From Monosiga brevicollis MX1 (taxonomy: Eukaryota > Opisthokonta > Choanoflagellata > Craspedida > Salpingoecidae): a stretch of 64,000 nucleotides of DNA. Shown here one piece after another: positions 18,801 to 29,973 of this stretch. A program made the translations under genes and the position numbers. The DNA lies in assembly GCF_000002865.3 (NCBI RefSeq), contig NW_001865044.1, positions 66,309-130,308 of the forward strand, in the 5' to 3' direction. How positions within the stretch are numbered: position 1 is the stretch's first letter; each line of letters starts with the position of its first letter. Below the pieces are notes generated by a model, which saw only the letters and a list, made by a program, of their open reading frames with translations, did not search any database and was not told the origin of the DNA.

Positions 18801-21800
18801 AGGTGCTGCTGAATGCCTGCCTCCATCTCGTCGCTGGTTACAAAGAAGTAGTCGATGCCGTCGCGTTCACCGCGACGCGGTGCACGTGTCGTGTGAGGAA
18901 TGGCGTGTACAAAGTCGTAGTTTGACAAGACATGCACCATAGCCTCCGTGATCCGCAGGGATTCAGGGCCCACGACAGCCAACGGGCGCACGGAGATACG
19001 GCCCGCTGCGTCCTGCCCTGCCCGCCGCAGCTGTACCACGCCGTAGCTAAGTGCAGGAACGTCTTCTTCATGGTCCGCCGCTCGCGTTCGGCGGCTGCTG
19101 GAACGACGCTGGGAGCGTCGGAGCGAGCGGCGAAAAGCCTTGGACTGGCTCGTGGGGCTCGCACGTACATCGGCTTCTCGCTTGGCACGCGACGGGATCT
19201 TGCCTGTTTGTCCCGTCTTGATGTTCTCGGCTAGCCACCAATCTGCGTGCGTGACATCGGTCACCTTGAGCACGTCCCGGATTTCGAACCGCAGCAAGCC
19301 GTCTTCAGCCAAGTCCTGGGTGAAAAGGGCTCGAACGTGAAAGGGCAGGGCTGGATAGGGCTGTGCAGTGACCGCAGCGGCCTTGCGCTTGGTACGCAAT
19401 GAATTGCGGATGCGTGAGTGGCGACTTCCGGCGCCGTTGGAGGCCAAGCGTGGCCGTGCTGGATTTGTATTGGCTTGCACGTGAGCACAGCGATCAAAGC
19501 CTGCGCGGTTAAAGCGTACAACCAAGGCCAAGGGCGAGCCAGGCTTGTGCTTGGCCAACAAGTCGTTCAGTCCCGTCTCGGTCATGTTTTCCGTGCTCTC
19601 GCCTTGCAGCTCCAGCACCTCGTGGCCCACTTGAAGGCCAGCCTTGGCCGCAGAACCTCCTTCGTCCACGGAAACGACAAAGATACCACGCTGATCAACG
19701 TCTTCTGAGCACATAGACGGCGCCGCAAGCTGCCAGCCCAAGCCTGCGCCAGCAGCCTCAATCATCACGCGTTGCCGACTGCCGTTGCGTGCTTGGCTCA
19801 GGCGCAAATAGCCCTCAAGGTTGGGGACAACCAGCAGGCTAACGGAACTACTTGAGCTCTGTGCCTGATTGATGTACTCCATGCAAGCTTGGTAGGAGCA
19901 TGTGGCCGTGGAATGCCATTCTCCGGGTGTTGCGCCGCTCACTTTGAGGATCTGATGGCCGACAGCTAAATGTTCTTGGGCCACACAGCCTGCGGCATCA
20001 AAGCGGGCCACGTACACGCCGGAGCGCTGGAACCCGTTGCTGTTCTCATCAACGCCGGTGAGTACAAAGCCAAGGGGCGCGTTGCTCGGCAGCTCTACGA
20101 GCAAAGGCTCGCCGCTTGGTTTGCTGGCACACATTTTCAAAAAGCGCTGCTGCTGGCGCGCAATGTCGTAGGGTCCGACTTCTCCCTCGGCACTGCCCAC
20201 ACCTTCGGCCACCTCGAGCTCAACGCGCCCATTGCTCATTTCAAGCAGGCGCTCAATTTCAAGAATCGAAAGGCTGGCAACCTCGTCGCCGTTGAGAGCG
20301 ATGAGCTGGTCACCAACCATCAGATGCCCATCCTCCTCGGCCACACCACCGGCGTGCACAAATGCAATGTAGACCCCATGGGGAGGGTCAGGACGCTGAA
20401 GGATAGTAAAACCAAAGTCGCAGCTGGGCGACTGCAAAACAATCTTGCGTAGCTTTAGGGTTTTGGGCTGCACATCCCGGCGGTATTGTTCGTAGCCTCG
20501 CGCATTGGGGGCCAGGCTAAGACGCACTTCAGCATCGCCCGTCCGGAGAAGAGACAGGGCGTCTTCGATCGAGGCTAGACACACATCTTCATCGTTGATG
20601 CGCAAAATTTGTTGCCCCACTTGCAGGTGCGTTACAGCAGCCGCGGGCGAGTCATCAGCAATGGCTGCGATGAAGATACCGGCGGCATCATCCTCCAGCG
20701 AGGTGGGACCACATATTGTCAACCCTAGTGACGCAGCGGGGTCCGTCCGTCGTAGAGTTGCGGTAAAAATGGCCCGAGAACCTTGCACCCGCTTTGACTT
20801 GCGCTTGCGGCGTTCAGACGAGCGTTTGATGGAACTCTGGTGCTGCTTGGCCTCGCGTGCATACGGTTCAAAGCCTTGTGTATTGCTTTGGACCTCAAGA
20901 ACAGCATGCATGCTAGCTGCGTTGAGCACGTTGTGAGCATCGCCCACCGTGCAGCCCCACATATCAATGTCATTGATGCGCACGACTTGATCACCGACGG
21001 CCAGTTGGTCCGCAACCCCGGGAAAGTCCTGGTCAATAAAGGATACAAAAATGCCCGGGTGGACCGCAGCCTCGTGTTGGGGTCCCACAAACGCAACGCC
21101 AAATCCTTTGCCGGTGCGCTGCAATTCCACGCTGCGCGCAGCACCTATAGACCAAACACGTCAACGTGCAGGTGAGTGGTTCTGACAGGTCTTGACTGCA
21201 TGATTCGATAATGGGCAAGTGCACAGATCAAAAGACAACGAGCAAATCTCAGCGCAAGTAATTCTCTTCACATAGCGCGGCGCCAGGACGTACGGTTGTT
21301 GCGGAGCATGTATTTGTGCCACGCACGGCCCTTATCTGTCACCACCAACTCCAACGCATCGGTGCCCTCTGCCTCCACGTTGATTGTTTCAACGGCATCA
21401 TCGACAAGGCAGTTGAGCAGCGAGATGCCATTGATCTCCTAAAGGTACACAAAGTTCGGATGCAAGGGCCTTGTGATGTGTGACGCTGAAGCACAGACAC
21501 AAGTTTCTACTATGCTGCCAGTCGGGATCCCAGACATACCAGAATCTGATCTCCAACATGCAGCCCTTCCTCCAACAAGGCGGCGTTGTTCACAGCAGTA
21601 ATGTAGATTCCGTCGGCTCTGGCCTCTGTTTGGCGTGGACCATCGACCTCAAAGCCCAACTCACCTGCAAGCGTGAGGCGGAGCGATTATTTGAGTCAGC
21701 ATATGACGCAAACGCCCGCCTTCCCCAATCGCACATGCATCAACGGCACGTGCATGATTTCTGGAGCGAGAGCTTACCGGCTGCCACGTTGATGATGACT

Positions 21801-22382
21801 GGGCGCAAGTCCGCTGGATCGTAGTCGGCCATGATGCTCTCGTTAAACTGTGCCATCTGCTCCTCAAAGTACTCCATGCCCTTGGGGTTACCGACGACCA
21901 AAAGTTGGAGGGTATTGCCCGCCTCGGCCAAGGCAGACGCAGCAATCTCTTGGGTGACGTGCTTGAGGCAGAGCGAATTGACCTCAAGGATCTGGTCGCC
22001 AGGCTGGAGGCGCCCACTCTGGCTGGCAATGGAGTCACCATGCATTTTGCTGATAAAAATGCCGGCCTTATCCATATCCCCGACCCGACTGCCGACAGGT
22101 GCCAGCAAAAGGCAAAGAATGAGCCGATGCGTACGGGGGGGGGGACAGCACATGCATTGCAAATCGACCAGTCGGGCTTACCATGCAGGACCCGTGACCT
22201 GCAAGCCCCACGGCTGGGTATCACTATTGCGGGTCAGGACCACAAGGCGTCGCTCGGTCAAAGACTCGGCCGTCGTGCCGGGGGGCACGAGCGGGCAGTA
22301 ATGCCATCGAAATGACTAGAGTGGGCAAAGGTGATGTTTGTGAGGAATTCAAGCAGGCAAAGTGCCAAATGCTCGAAAGGGG

Positions 22383-22438
<56 letters not shown>

Positions 22439-25400
22439 CACACCTCGATGGCATAGCGTTGAAACCCTTTGAGATTGGTCTTGACTTGAAGAGTCAAGGT
22501 CTCGGCGTCGTCGACCTCCAAAAGAGACCATGCTTCGCGCACGGTCACGCGCTCGATGAGCCATCCATTGATATCGATAATCTGCTGGCCCCGTTTCAAT
22601 CCTGTACCAGCTGAAGCGGAGCCAGCCATGACTGCGGACACAAAGACCCCGGGAGGATCGTCAATCTCCTCCTCGCTAGTGCCAATGAGCTCAAACCCCA
22701 GCGAAGCCCCATCACAAGGGATTTGAATCTACTCAGGAAACACCAAAGGGCCAGCACAATGCCTTCGTCAGCTGTACTGGTCATTCCCGCTCCAGAAGCA
22801 GCTTCATATGTGAGCTTGTGATGCGATGGTTCAAATGCGAGGAGACATGCCGTCTGAACATCGGGTGTAAAAGGAGCAGTCTTGCTCATGCTCTGCCGAG
22901 GAGAGTGCACCGGGGGTGCCGCGATAGCCACTTTGGATTGAGGCAAACTGGAGGCACGTTTCCTGTGCGCATGGTTGAGCAGGATCTCGTGAGCGCTGAG
23001 ATGCATGAGACGTGGTCCTGTGCAGCCCCGCTGCTCAAAAAAAACGAGAATACGGGCATACCTGGTGTCTGGGACAATCTGAGACTCTGCCACGGGTGCT
23101 GACTCTTCTTTGATTTCATCCGAGTGCCAGACGAGGCGTGAGATGGTCATGTCAATCTGCCCAAAGTGCATGTCAAAGTCAGGGTGAGGCTCTTCTTTCA
23201 GGGAAGCGCAGGAACAGGAAAAGGAGGGTGCCACAAACCTCTTGCAGTCGTACAGCCTCCGTAATGGCAGCTACGGCTTCTTGATGCGTCACCTGTGTCA
23301 ACGGGGTGCCATTGACTGCCCTACGGACAGGTGCATGCAAGCGAACCAAAAAAAAAAAAAAAACGATTGTCATGTCATGCTGGCTCACTATGCCTCATAT
23401 CTTCGGCTGGCTTTTTCCCAGATACAGGGATGTCCAGCGTGACGCCTTACCAGATGCGATCGCCCTCGCGTAGGCGACTGTTAGAGTCCGCAGCACTTCC
23501 TTGGAGAACCTTGGTGATGTACACAGAGCTATCACCTGGTCGGACGCAGTCGTCGATTCCGCCTGTGATTCCCAAGCCCAGGATCTGACCATCGTTCAAG
23601 GTAATGCAGATACGTTCGCGCACTTCCTTGTAGTTGTGGCCTATGGAGCCGTGGATGAGGAAAAGCACGGCCGCACGAAAGCATCAAATGGTTGCCAAAA
23701 ATTCAACCCACCATCAATCGTTTGTTCATGGCCTGCGCGAAGGATAGCCGAAGCTGTTTTGGCGATGGTTATTGACTTGGGTTCAACCACGGTTGGCTGC
23801 ATGATCGGGGCACGCTGTGCTTCAGGGCCACGAGTCACAGTAGTCTCTCCAAATCGGTCTCGAATCTCCTCAGTCAGCTGGTCTTGCAAGGTCATGGGAC
23901 CTGTTGCGGTGGGAGGGTGAAATATTGTGAAGCGCTCTTCAGCTTGGACAACCATGGGAATCAAGCCCAGCTGCATTGACGTGTCGGAACAACAGCACAG
24001 CCTTCGTACCTTGCAGAGCTCCATCGCCAGTGTCGACGTCTGCTGACTGCGCCGGTGCTTGACCTGGATTTTCAGAACACGACGGGGAGGACGGGCATGC
24101 AGCTATGAAATCATTGCTGCCTTGGACCATGTTTGATGAAAAGCGCGTCAGCCAGCGTGCATTGCAAGAAAACAGCAAAGAGCATACCGCCACGTTTGAG
24201 ACGAGCAACGTCAACCACCAGAACGCGGTCACTCTCAGAGAGGATAGTATGAAGATCAGTGAGTGTATGCTCCATACTGGGCTCGCCATTGATGCCCAAG
24301 AGGACGTCACCCTCGGCCAGCAAGTCTAAAGAGGCGGCTAAGAGAGGGCACCGATAGCCATGGACCCAGTCAAGAGCAAGGTGAGGGTATGTACAACACC
24401 GCAGCCATGTCATCGGTTGTGAGGAGCAACGGCCTCGAACCTTGCCCATTCAGCCGATCAATGTACACGCCCTCGGGCTCGCTGCCTTTATGAGTACGCA
24501 ACACGATGCCTTGGCCGGCCTGATTGCGCACAATGCAGGTTCGCTACAAGATCAGGCAAGAGAATCGAGTGAGACCATCAGGGTGGGTGGCAATGCACAA
24601 GGCGATTTGTTCAAACGCACAAAAAGTTGGCAATGCTCGCGAATCGGCTGTTGGTCCAGGAGTTCGGGGTGTGCGCGGACGCGCTGTAACACGGCTTGAA
24701 CACTAAGGCCCGACCCACACACAGACAAAGCTCGGTGAGGTCTGCCGATGGAGAAAGTAGCCCATGCTCACGGAATGCAACATACGCCTGGGTGGGATCG
24801 TCGGTTTCCGAGTTGCGCAGCGTATTCTCAATGGCACGCTGAATGTTTGATCCCTATGGAGCAAGGCCGACCGGCAATGAGGTGGGAGGCCTCGAGGCCG
24901 GGAAAGTCGACAGAGTCGCGGTTGGCCAGGCGCGCGGGCGTACTGTTGCTACGGAGATGCTCTGAGCGGCACGCGAGCCCCGGCGGCTGGGGCCCATGGG
25001 TCGCTTGCGACGGAAGAAGGTGTGTTGCTGAATGGCACTGCTCCACAGGCCCTTGCACTCGAGTTTTGTTGCCAGAGCGTATGCCGCGCTCAGCATCTCT
25101 TCAGGATCCTCATCCACAAAGTGGATGATGAAGCGCGCACGTTTGAACAAAATCTTCTTGATGCAGCGCCTGCGAATGCACACAGCATGGTTGGTGACAG
25201 ACCCCCAAGGCAGTTGCGGGTCTGGACCTTTGGTGGCGCTCGGCCATGGGAGGTCAATGCGAGTTCGAGCCTACCAAGGGTATTCATTGACGCAATGCTG
25301 GCGACGATACACATAGAGACCCAAGGGGGCCACAGCCAGGCGAACAGCTGAGGCACAAAATCAGGTAAGACGACATTGAGGCCAGGCTCGAAGAGAAGAG

Positions 25401-26934
25401 CGGTTGATCGTCGGTCGTTGACTTGAACACCAAAAGACATCGTGGGCTGGCCGATGGGGCAGAAAATTTGGTAATGCAAAAACGAATGGCACGCTAGCTT
25501 CACCTTGGCCTGCATCATTGTGACATTCATAAAGGTCGTAACCGTACATCTCTTGCCGCTGAGCCAACTCGATGAAGGCGTCCTCTGCCGCATGCTCGCT
25601 CATGCCGCTGCCATTTGACAGGTTGGTGATTATGAGTGCAGAGAGGATCTGGGTAAGAAGCACCTGAGTGGGACGACACCACATACGCGCAAGCTTTGTG
25701 CCATTCAATGACGCTGGGCGTGGGGCAGCTGGTGCTGATACCCACGAGACTGGCAGCGACCAGATAGTCGCCTGTGGCGTGCTGATCATCCGCCCAGTCA
25801 CCATAATGTGCCTAGAGAGTGTTATTCGAAGCACGACAAGACGCATCAAGATCAGGAGGCGGAAAAAAAAAAAACACGAGAGAAAAGAAAATGAGTAAGA
25901 GCTGGAAAAGGAGAAGGTGTCGGGAGGAGAGTGGTCTTGTACCTGGGCAGCATAACCGAGAAGTTGTGGAAAAGCTTCTTCATTAGGCAAAAGGCTGGTG
26001 GGCATGCCGGGTGAGCCTCGAACTGCTTGGCAAAGTTTTGCGAACCGGCACAAAACGGGATCGAGTTTGCAAGTGACTCACCGACGATCTTTGACGTCGG
26101 AAAGGAGCTGCAGATAAAAGAGGAGGCGTGGGTACTCGGACCAGGTGGCCACGATGGCGTAGCCAGCATAGTACTTGACACGCAGCTCAAGTTCGAGGGG
26201 GGTCTCACCCCAAGACGATGACTGGCCGCAAGACGAGATAACCAGATGAGCAGAGGGGTTTTGTTGCAAAGGGGGGGGCTGTGCCTTGTGCGGTGGGGCC
26301 GGCCCATTGTAATAGCAAAGAGCTTAAATATAGTATGGGCTTTTGAGCCCGTAACCATTGCAAGCCTCACCTTCGTGCCGTCGCCCAGCTGGCGCTGAAG
26401 TGCTTCATCGAGCAGGACCCATTGATAGCGTGCATGCTGTCAGGGCATTCAAGTCGAGGTGAGGGTGGTGGTGTTCTGAAGCTGCAGAGGTACGGCGTGG
26501 ATGACTGTGCCTGGGGCAAGATGGCCTAAGAAAGAGTGTGGTACCTTGTTGATTGTGTAGGAAGTGCCGTGATGACTAGAGCGTGCGCGCGGACGAATCA
26601 TGTATCGGAGGCCAAAAAAGTCTAGCTCACGGAGGCCCAGATCCTTGCTGATCAGGTCCCAGATGGCACGTCCCTTGGCCTTGCGCTGCGTGCAAGCGGA
26701 AGGCAGAACAGGGGATACCGAGCTAGGGTGAGGTGTCACCGAAGCTGGGGCAGGCCAGTTTCTACAGCGTGCTCCGGACGGGTGTGTGGGTTGGATTGAC
26801 ACGACGGGTTGGATACTTTGATTCCAAGGCCGACAAACCTCAACGAGATATTCATGCCGCTCGCCGTCGAGAGTGCGGACCGTAATGGGCAGCAAGTGGG
26901 CGCTGCCCGCAGGTGCGGTGAGAGCCGTGCTCAT
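12808..26934 (-). CDS. Giant FERM / multi-PDZ / SH3 / guanylate-kinase-like scaffold (about 3,500 aa)
   Basis: A probable membrane-cortex scaffold. From the ATG at 26934 the protein opens with a FERM domain (to about 25030), then five PDZ domains on small exons (about 24.55-21.3 kb). A 3.46 kb exon (21144-17684) carries PDZ x5, SH3, a guanylate-kinase-like domain, a sixth PDZ and the start of a second kinase-like segment. Small exons finish that segment and add a PDZ (17.57-16.87 kb). A 2.82 kb exon (16810-13987) has a third kinase-like segment and eight PDZs, and two terminal exons (13854-13008, 12918-12808) add two or three more. The total is about 22 PDZ domains; MUPP1 has 13. The last exon reads INDYEVNGLDHAG and ends in TGA at 12810-12808. 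The kinase-like domain has GPESLRI where active kinases have a P-loop, as in catalytically dead MAGUKs. Treating this as one gene rests on same-strand continuity, short introns and PDZ folds split across introns. Linker exons at 22.75-23.2 kb and 24.6-25.0 kb are the weakest joins, so two transcripts cannot be excluded. Confidence 0.78.
13987..16810 (-). other. Mega-exon: guanylate-kinase-like half domain plus eight tandem PDZ domains
   Basis: This exon of the FERM-PDZ giant runs from an acceptor at 16811-16813 to a GTAAGG donor at 13986. It begins with a kinase-like fragment containing LTTRPPRENEVDGVDYAFV and DGVYYG, the GMP-binding half only. Eight PDZ domains follow at a spacing of about 85-110 residues. 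Two of the later linkers read SSDLGLLGLALVPDQR and SSDLSLLGVDPVDRR, so the PDZ units beside them look like products of a fairly recent internal duplication. Confidence 0.8.
17684..21144 (-). other. Mega-exon: five PDZ, SH3, guanylate-kinase-like domain, sixth PDZ
   Basis: This exon of the FERM-PDZ giant is bounded by a CTATAG acceptor and a GTGCGT donor. The block ALPFHVRALFTQD is a MAGUK-type SH3. The kinase-like domain has HTTRAPRRGERDGIDYFFV and YKDNMYGTS. PDZ-SH3-GK order is the classic MAGUK core seen in PSD-95 and ZO proteins. A basic, Ser/Arg-rich stretch sits between SH3 and GK, where MAGUKs have their hook region. The exon ends inside a second kinase-like segment (PVTTRPSQSGEVDGREYNFV). 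Confidence 0.8.
22384..22437. repeat. (CA)27 microsatellite in an intron
   Basis: A perfect dinucleotide run lies in an intron of the FERM-PDZ giant (TG/GT on the sense strand), between two exons that together encode PDZ domains. Confidence 0.95.
25030..26934 (-). other. FERM-domain exons of the giant PDZ scaffold
   Basis: The F1 lobe begins LPITVRTLDGERHEYLVE and continues after an intron as AIWDLISKDLGLRELDFFGL, matching the ERM/protein 4.1 pattern ending in GLREVWFFGLQY. F2 includes YPRLLFYLQLLSDVKDRR, AFPQLLGYAAQVQ and EDAFIELAQRQEMYGYDLYE (ERM proteins have YLKIAQDLEMYGVNYF). F3 includes ARFIIHFVDED and CKGLWSSAIQQHTFFRR, the helix that closes FERM domains. In ERM and FRMPD proteins this module binds phosphoinositides and membrane-protein tails. 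Confidence 0.85.
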
Positions 26935-28738
26935 CCCAGCGAGGCAAAGGGGGCCTCAGATAGCCGAGCGAGTGCGCAAATCTGTGCGCGAGTTTGAGTC
27001 AAGTAGACTTGAGCAGCGGGACTGGGGTGCAGTCTTCACTGCATCATCCTGACCGCAGCCAAATTGATCTTGAGCAAGGCGAAACGGCCGTTGGTCGAAC
27101 CCCAGGCAATTTTGGTAGTCGCAGTCCAAAGCGTGGTCCGGGTTTGTCAAGATAGAGAACAAGGGGTGGCGGTGAGAAAACGAGCAAGAGAAGAGGGGCA
27201 GGGGCAGCTTGGGGCGTGGGCTGAGGTCTCTTTTGCCTAGAGCTGGCTGGTTTGAATCAACATAAACAAGTTTGTGCGGTTGAAATGTCTTTGGGTGGCC
27301 TACCGCTTGCTGCGTGATGGCGGCTACACTTTGGCTGGAGGATGAGGGAAGTCAGAGTGAAAAAAGTGCCGGTCCATTTTTTCGGTGGCAGCGCAAGCCG
27401 TCGCCACCGTTGGCTGCCCAGCTTTTCCAGAACGTTTGAGTTTGCAGCGACAACAATCCTGACCAGAGCCACCAACGGACAAAGACCATTGGCCTCTTTT
27501 CCACATGACGTAAAGATCATGCAAAAGACTCACCAGAGCGAAAGAAAGAGGAGGCAAGGGATCTGTCCGCCTGCTTAGTCTCACCCCCACTTGCTTTCAA
27601 ACTACGTCCGCTCCATGGCCCAAATATGCATGCATGCACCCATGCAACATGTCAGAGGAAACGAGCGAAATGAATGAAAAAGTTCAAGTTGTCAACTACT
27701 GCTGTTGTGGCTACCTCCAGCTGCGTCATTCCAAAGGAAAACAGCAGCAGCAAGCATGTGGAGGACTGCGCCCCCCCCCCCCCNNNNNNNNNNNNNNNNN
27801 NNNNNNNNNNNNNNNNNNNNNNNNNNNNNNNNNCCCCCAACCTTGTGGAGGATTGGGCCCCCCCCCCCCCCCCCCACACACGAGCTGAATCCCTGGGCCG
27901 ACCACAAGATCAGTGCCTCGATTTGGCCCGTAGGCTTGGCAGACAGTCTCACAGCAGACGGGTGCGATTGGACAGAAGGTTGGCCAATTCATTGGTACTG
28001 TAACACAATCCCGCCGAATTGATCCCCAACCCCCCGCCCCAACCCCCATCCTCTCCACACAACCGCCCCTCCCTAACCAAACCATGGGGGCGGCGCATTC
28101 GTGCCATGACATTGTAATGACACATGATGATGGAGTCAGGACAAGTGTTGCATTTGTCTGAATTTTGTCTCTATCTCTGAAAGTCATCTTACTCACTATG
28201 CCAATCTCTCTGTTTGCCTTTGACCTCATGTTACCCCTGCCCCTTCGTATGACAACATCTCTGACTTGTCTCGAGCCTTCGTGTGTCCCTCTCTCTCTCT
28301 CTCTCCACACACACACACACTGCTATTTTTTTTTTTTCTTGTCTCAGGACGCAGCGACGCATTTCTTGAGAGCTCATCATCAGCAAAGTTCGAGAGCATC
28401 CGGCAGCGTTTTAGCTCTCTCACCTGTCTTGCTTTTTTCATCGCCTGCTCTGCTGGTCGGGCACGTTTGGTGCGAGTCCTTGGTGCCACTTTTGCCTCTG
28501 GGCTTGAGCACCTTGTGTGTGTCCCGCCGTTGTGTTAGGACACCCTGGCGTGTCCTTCGTTTTTCAACCCACGAACTTGACATTGCAACCTCGCTGGCCC
28601 CTGCCACAGCCTTCTCTCCCCTTGCCCAAGCCCCCGCCTGGCTCCGCTGCAAAGCTTGAGAGGCCCTTCTTGGAACGGTGTCGCCTCCCTCCTCCATCGC
28701 ACACACACACACACACACCGGCTACAACACAGCACGCG
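26935..28738. other. Intergenic stretch with a 50-N assembly gap
   Basis: Upstream of the minus-strand FERM-PDZ gene and the plus-strand globin, so it should hold two divergent promoters. It contains the gap at 27784-27833 and CT- and CA-rich tracts (28290-28320, 28699-28718) shortly before the globin start. No coding exon was recognised on either strand. Confidence 0.5.
27784..27833. other. Assembly gap (50 N) with duplicated poly-C flanks
   Basis: Fifty N. The left flank ends GTGGAGGACTGCG plus poly-C, and just right of the gap comes GTGGAGGATTGGG plus poly-C. The repeated motif suggests two noisy readings of one poly-C locus that the assembler failed to merge. Confidence 0.9.
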
Positions 28739-29464
28739 ATGTCGGACCGCAGGAGAAGTTCGGGTTCGTCCGAGGACGAGGCGCATGCTCCTGATTACCC
28801 CTCTTTTGATCCTGTGGCCGTCAAACTCGCCCGAAAACAATGGAAGCGTGTCGTGCAGCTCGTACCCAATTGGCATGAAGTCTTCTTCAGTTATCTCTTC
28901 GAACGGGCTCCCTACGCTCGCACACTCTTTCCCTTCGACGTCGATCGCCTGCAAGGCAACAGCAGCCTCGCTGAACATGCCAAGCGCGTTGGTCAGGCTC
29001 TAGAAACTGCCCTACAAGGCCTCTTTGAGTACTACTCCCTTGTTGAGGTGCTGGAAAAACTCGGCCGACGACACTTCAAGTATGGCGTCGAGCCCGAACA
29101 CATTGACCTCTTCGAGGAAACCTTTTACAAAACACTGGCCATCGGCCTCGGCAAGAAGTGGAACCCTGAAGCCCGACGTGCTTGGGAAATCGTCTGCGGG
29201 CTCATTCTCTCTCCGATTCGCACGGGGATTTTGCAAGCTCGCACCAAGGCCAATCATCTCAGGGCCAAAGAGGCGGAGCGAAAGCGTCAGCTCGAAATGG
29301 CTGCGGCGCGCCTTGAAGGACGAGTCGCATCGAGTGGCGTGCAATTCTCCTCGGACACTGAGCGCTCGCGGCGCTCCACCGCCGCCTCTGCCACCGCCAC
29401 ACCACACTGTGGCCTCAAAAGCAACCGCTTCTCATCTAACTCCCTTCGTAAAACCATCCTCTAG
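28739..29464 (+). CDS. Intronless globin-domain protein (241 aa)
   Basis: A haem protein of the globin fold, expected to bind oxygen or nitric oxide or to act in redox sensing. The domain spans about residues 22-175. Phe in the LFPF motif (64-66) fits CD1. His80 in LAEHAKRV fits the distal E7 position and His112 in LGRRHFKYGV fits the proximal F8 position. Their 32-residue spacing equals that of neuroglobin His64/His96, so a six-coordinate haem is possible. A Lys/Arg/Glu-rich helix and a Ser/Thr-rich tail (about 180-241) follow and are not part of the globin fold. The start was chosen because the preceding frame is CA-repeat leader. It is a single exon among intron-rich genes. Convergent with the downstream six-PDZ gene. 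Exact globin subfamily is not resolved. Confidence 0.85.
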   Translation: MSDRRRSSGSSEDEAHAPDYPSFDPVAVKLARKQWKRVVQLVPNWHEVFFSYLFERAPYARTLFPFDVDRLQGNSSLAEHAKRVGQALETALQGLFEYYSLVEVLEKLGRRHFKYGVEPEHIDLFEETFYKTLAIGLGKKWNPEARRAWEIVCGLILSPIRTGILQARTKANHLRAKEAERKRQLEMAAARLEGRVASSGVQFSSDTERSRRSTAASATATPHCGLKSNRFSSNSLRKTIL

Positions 29465-29973
29465 TCCCCATGCCACCGTGCTTCTTCAGCTGGTGTCTCG
29501 ACCCCCTCTGCGTCTTCGAATGGTTTGCAACCCCTCGTGCTTGCCCCGGAAGTGGTTGTTGCCTGATGTTTTTTAAATCTTGGCCTTGGCCATGCTCGTT
29601 CTTCTTTCCCACCTTGGCTGCATGGCACGACGTTGTCTCCCGCCTTTCCTTGATATCGGTCGCGTCCCCAACTGCTCTTCAATCTTTTGAACGAGCTCAT
29701 TCTTTTCAGATTACCGACTTGTTTTTTGACTCTTTATGTGAGAGTGAGTTTGCAATCGACACGTGCTCCAGTGCCTCTAACCCGACAACTCCTCGACATT
29801 TGCTGGTCTGTACCGGCGCCGTGATAGCCAGCTGGACCTTTTACTTGCGTAGGCATGGTGTCTCGATTTTTCACATGGATCGATCCGAGACATCAAAATG
29901 TCACAAACAGGAACGCATGGCCACAAATATGTAGAAGAGGTACAATGGCCAGGCCCAAGACTTTCTTGGTTGA
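29465..29973. other. Convergent intergenic stretch after the globin
   Basis: Holds the 3' ends of the globin (plus) and the six-PDZ gene (minus). It is pyrimidine-rich on the plus strand. No gene recognised. Confidence 0.5.

Noticed and set aside
22384-22437. Regular CA array considered as a CRISPR or other spaced repeat
   Set aside because: Simple dinucleotide repeat with no spacers, in a eukaryotic intron.
13970-26934. Idea that each large exon of the PDZ giant is a separate gene
   Set aside because: Exon edges cut through PDZ and GK folds with conserved splice sites and matching phase, so they need joining; only the linker exons at 22.8-23.2 and 24.6-25.0 kb leave doubt.
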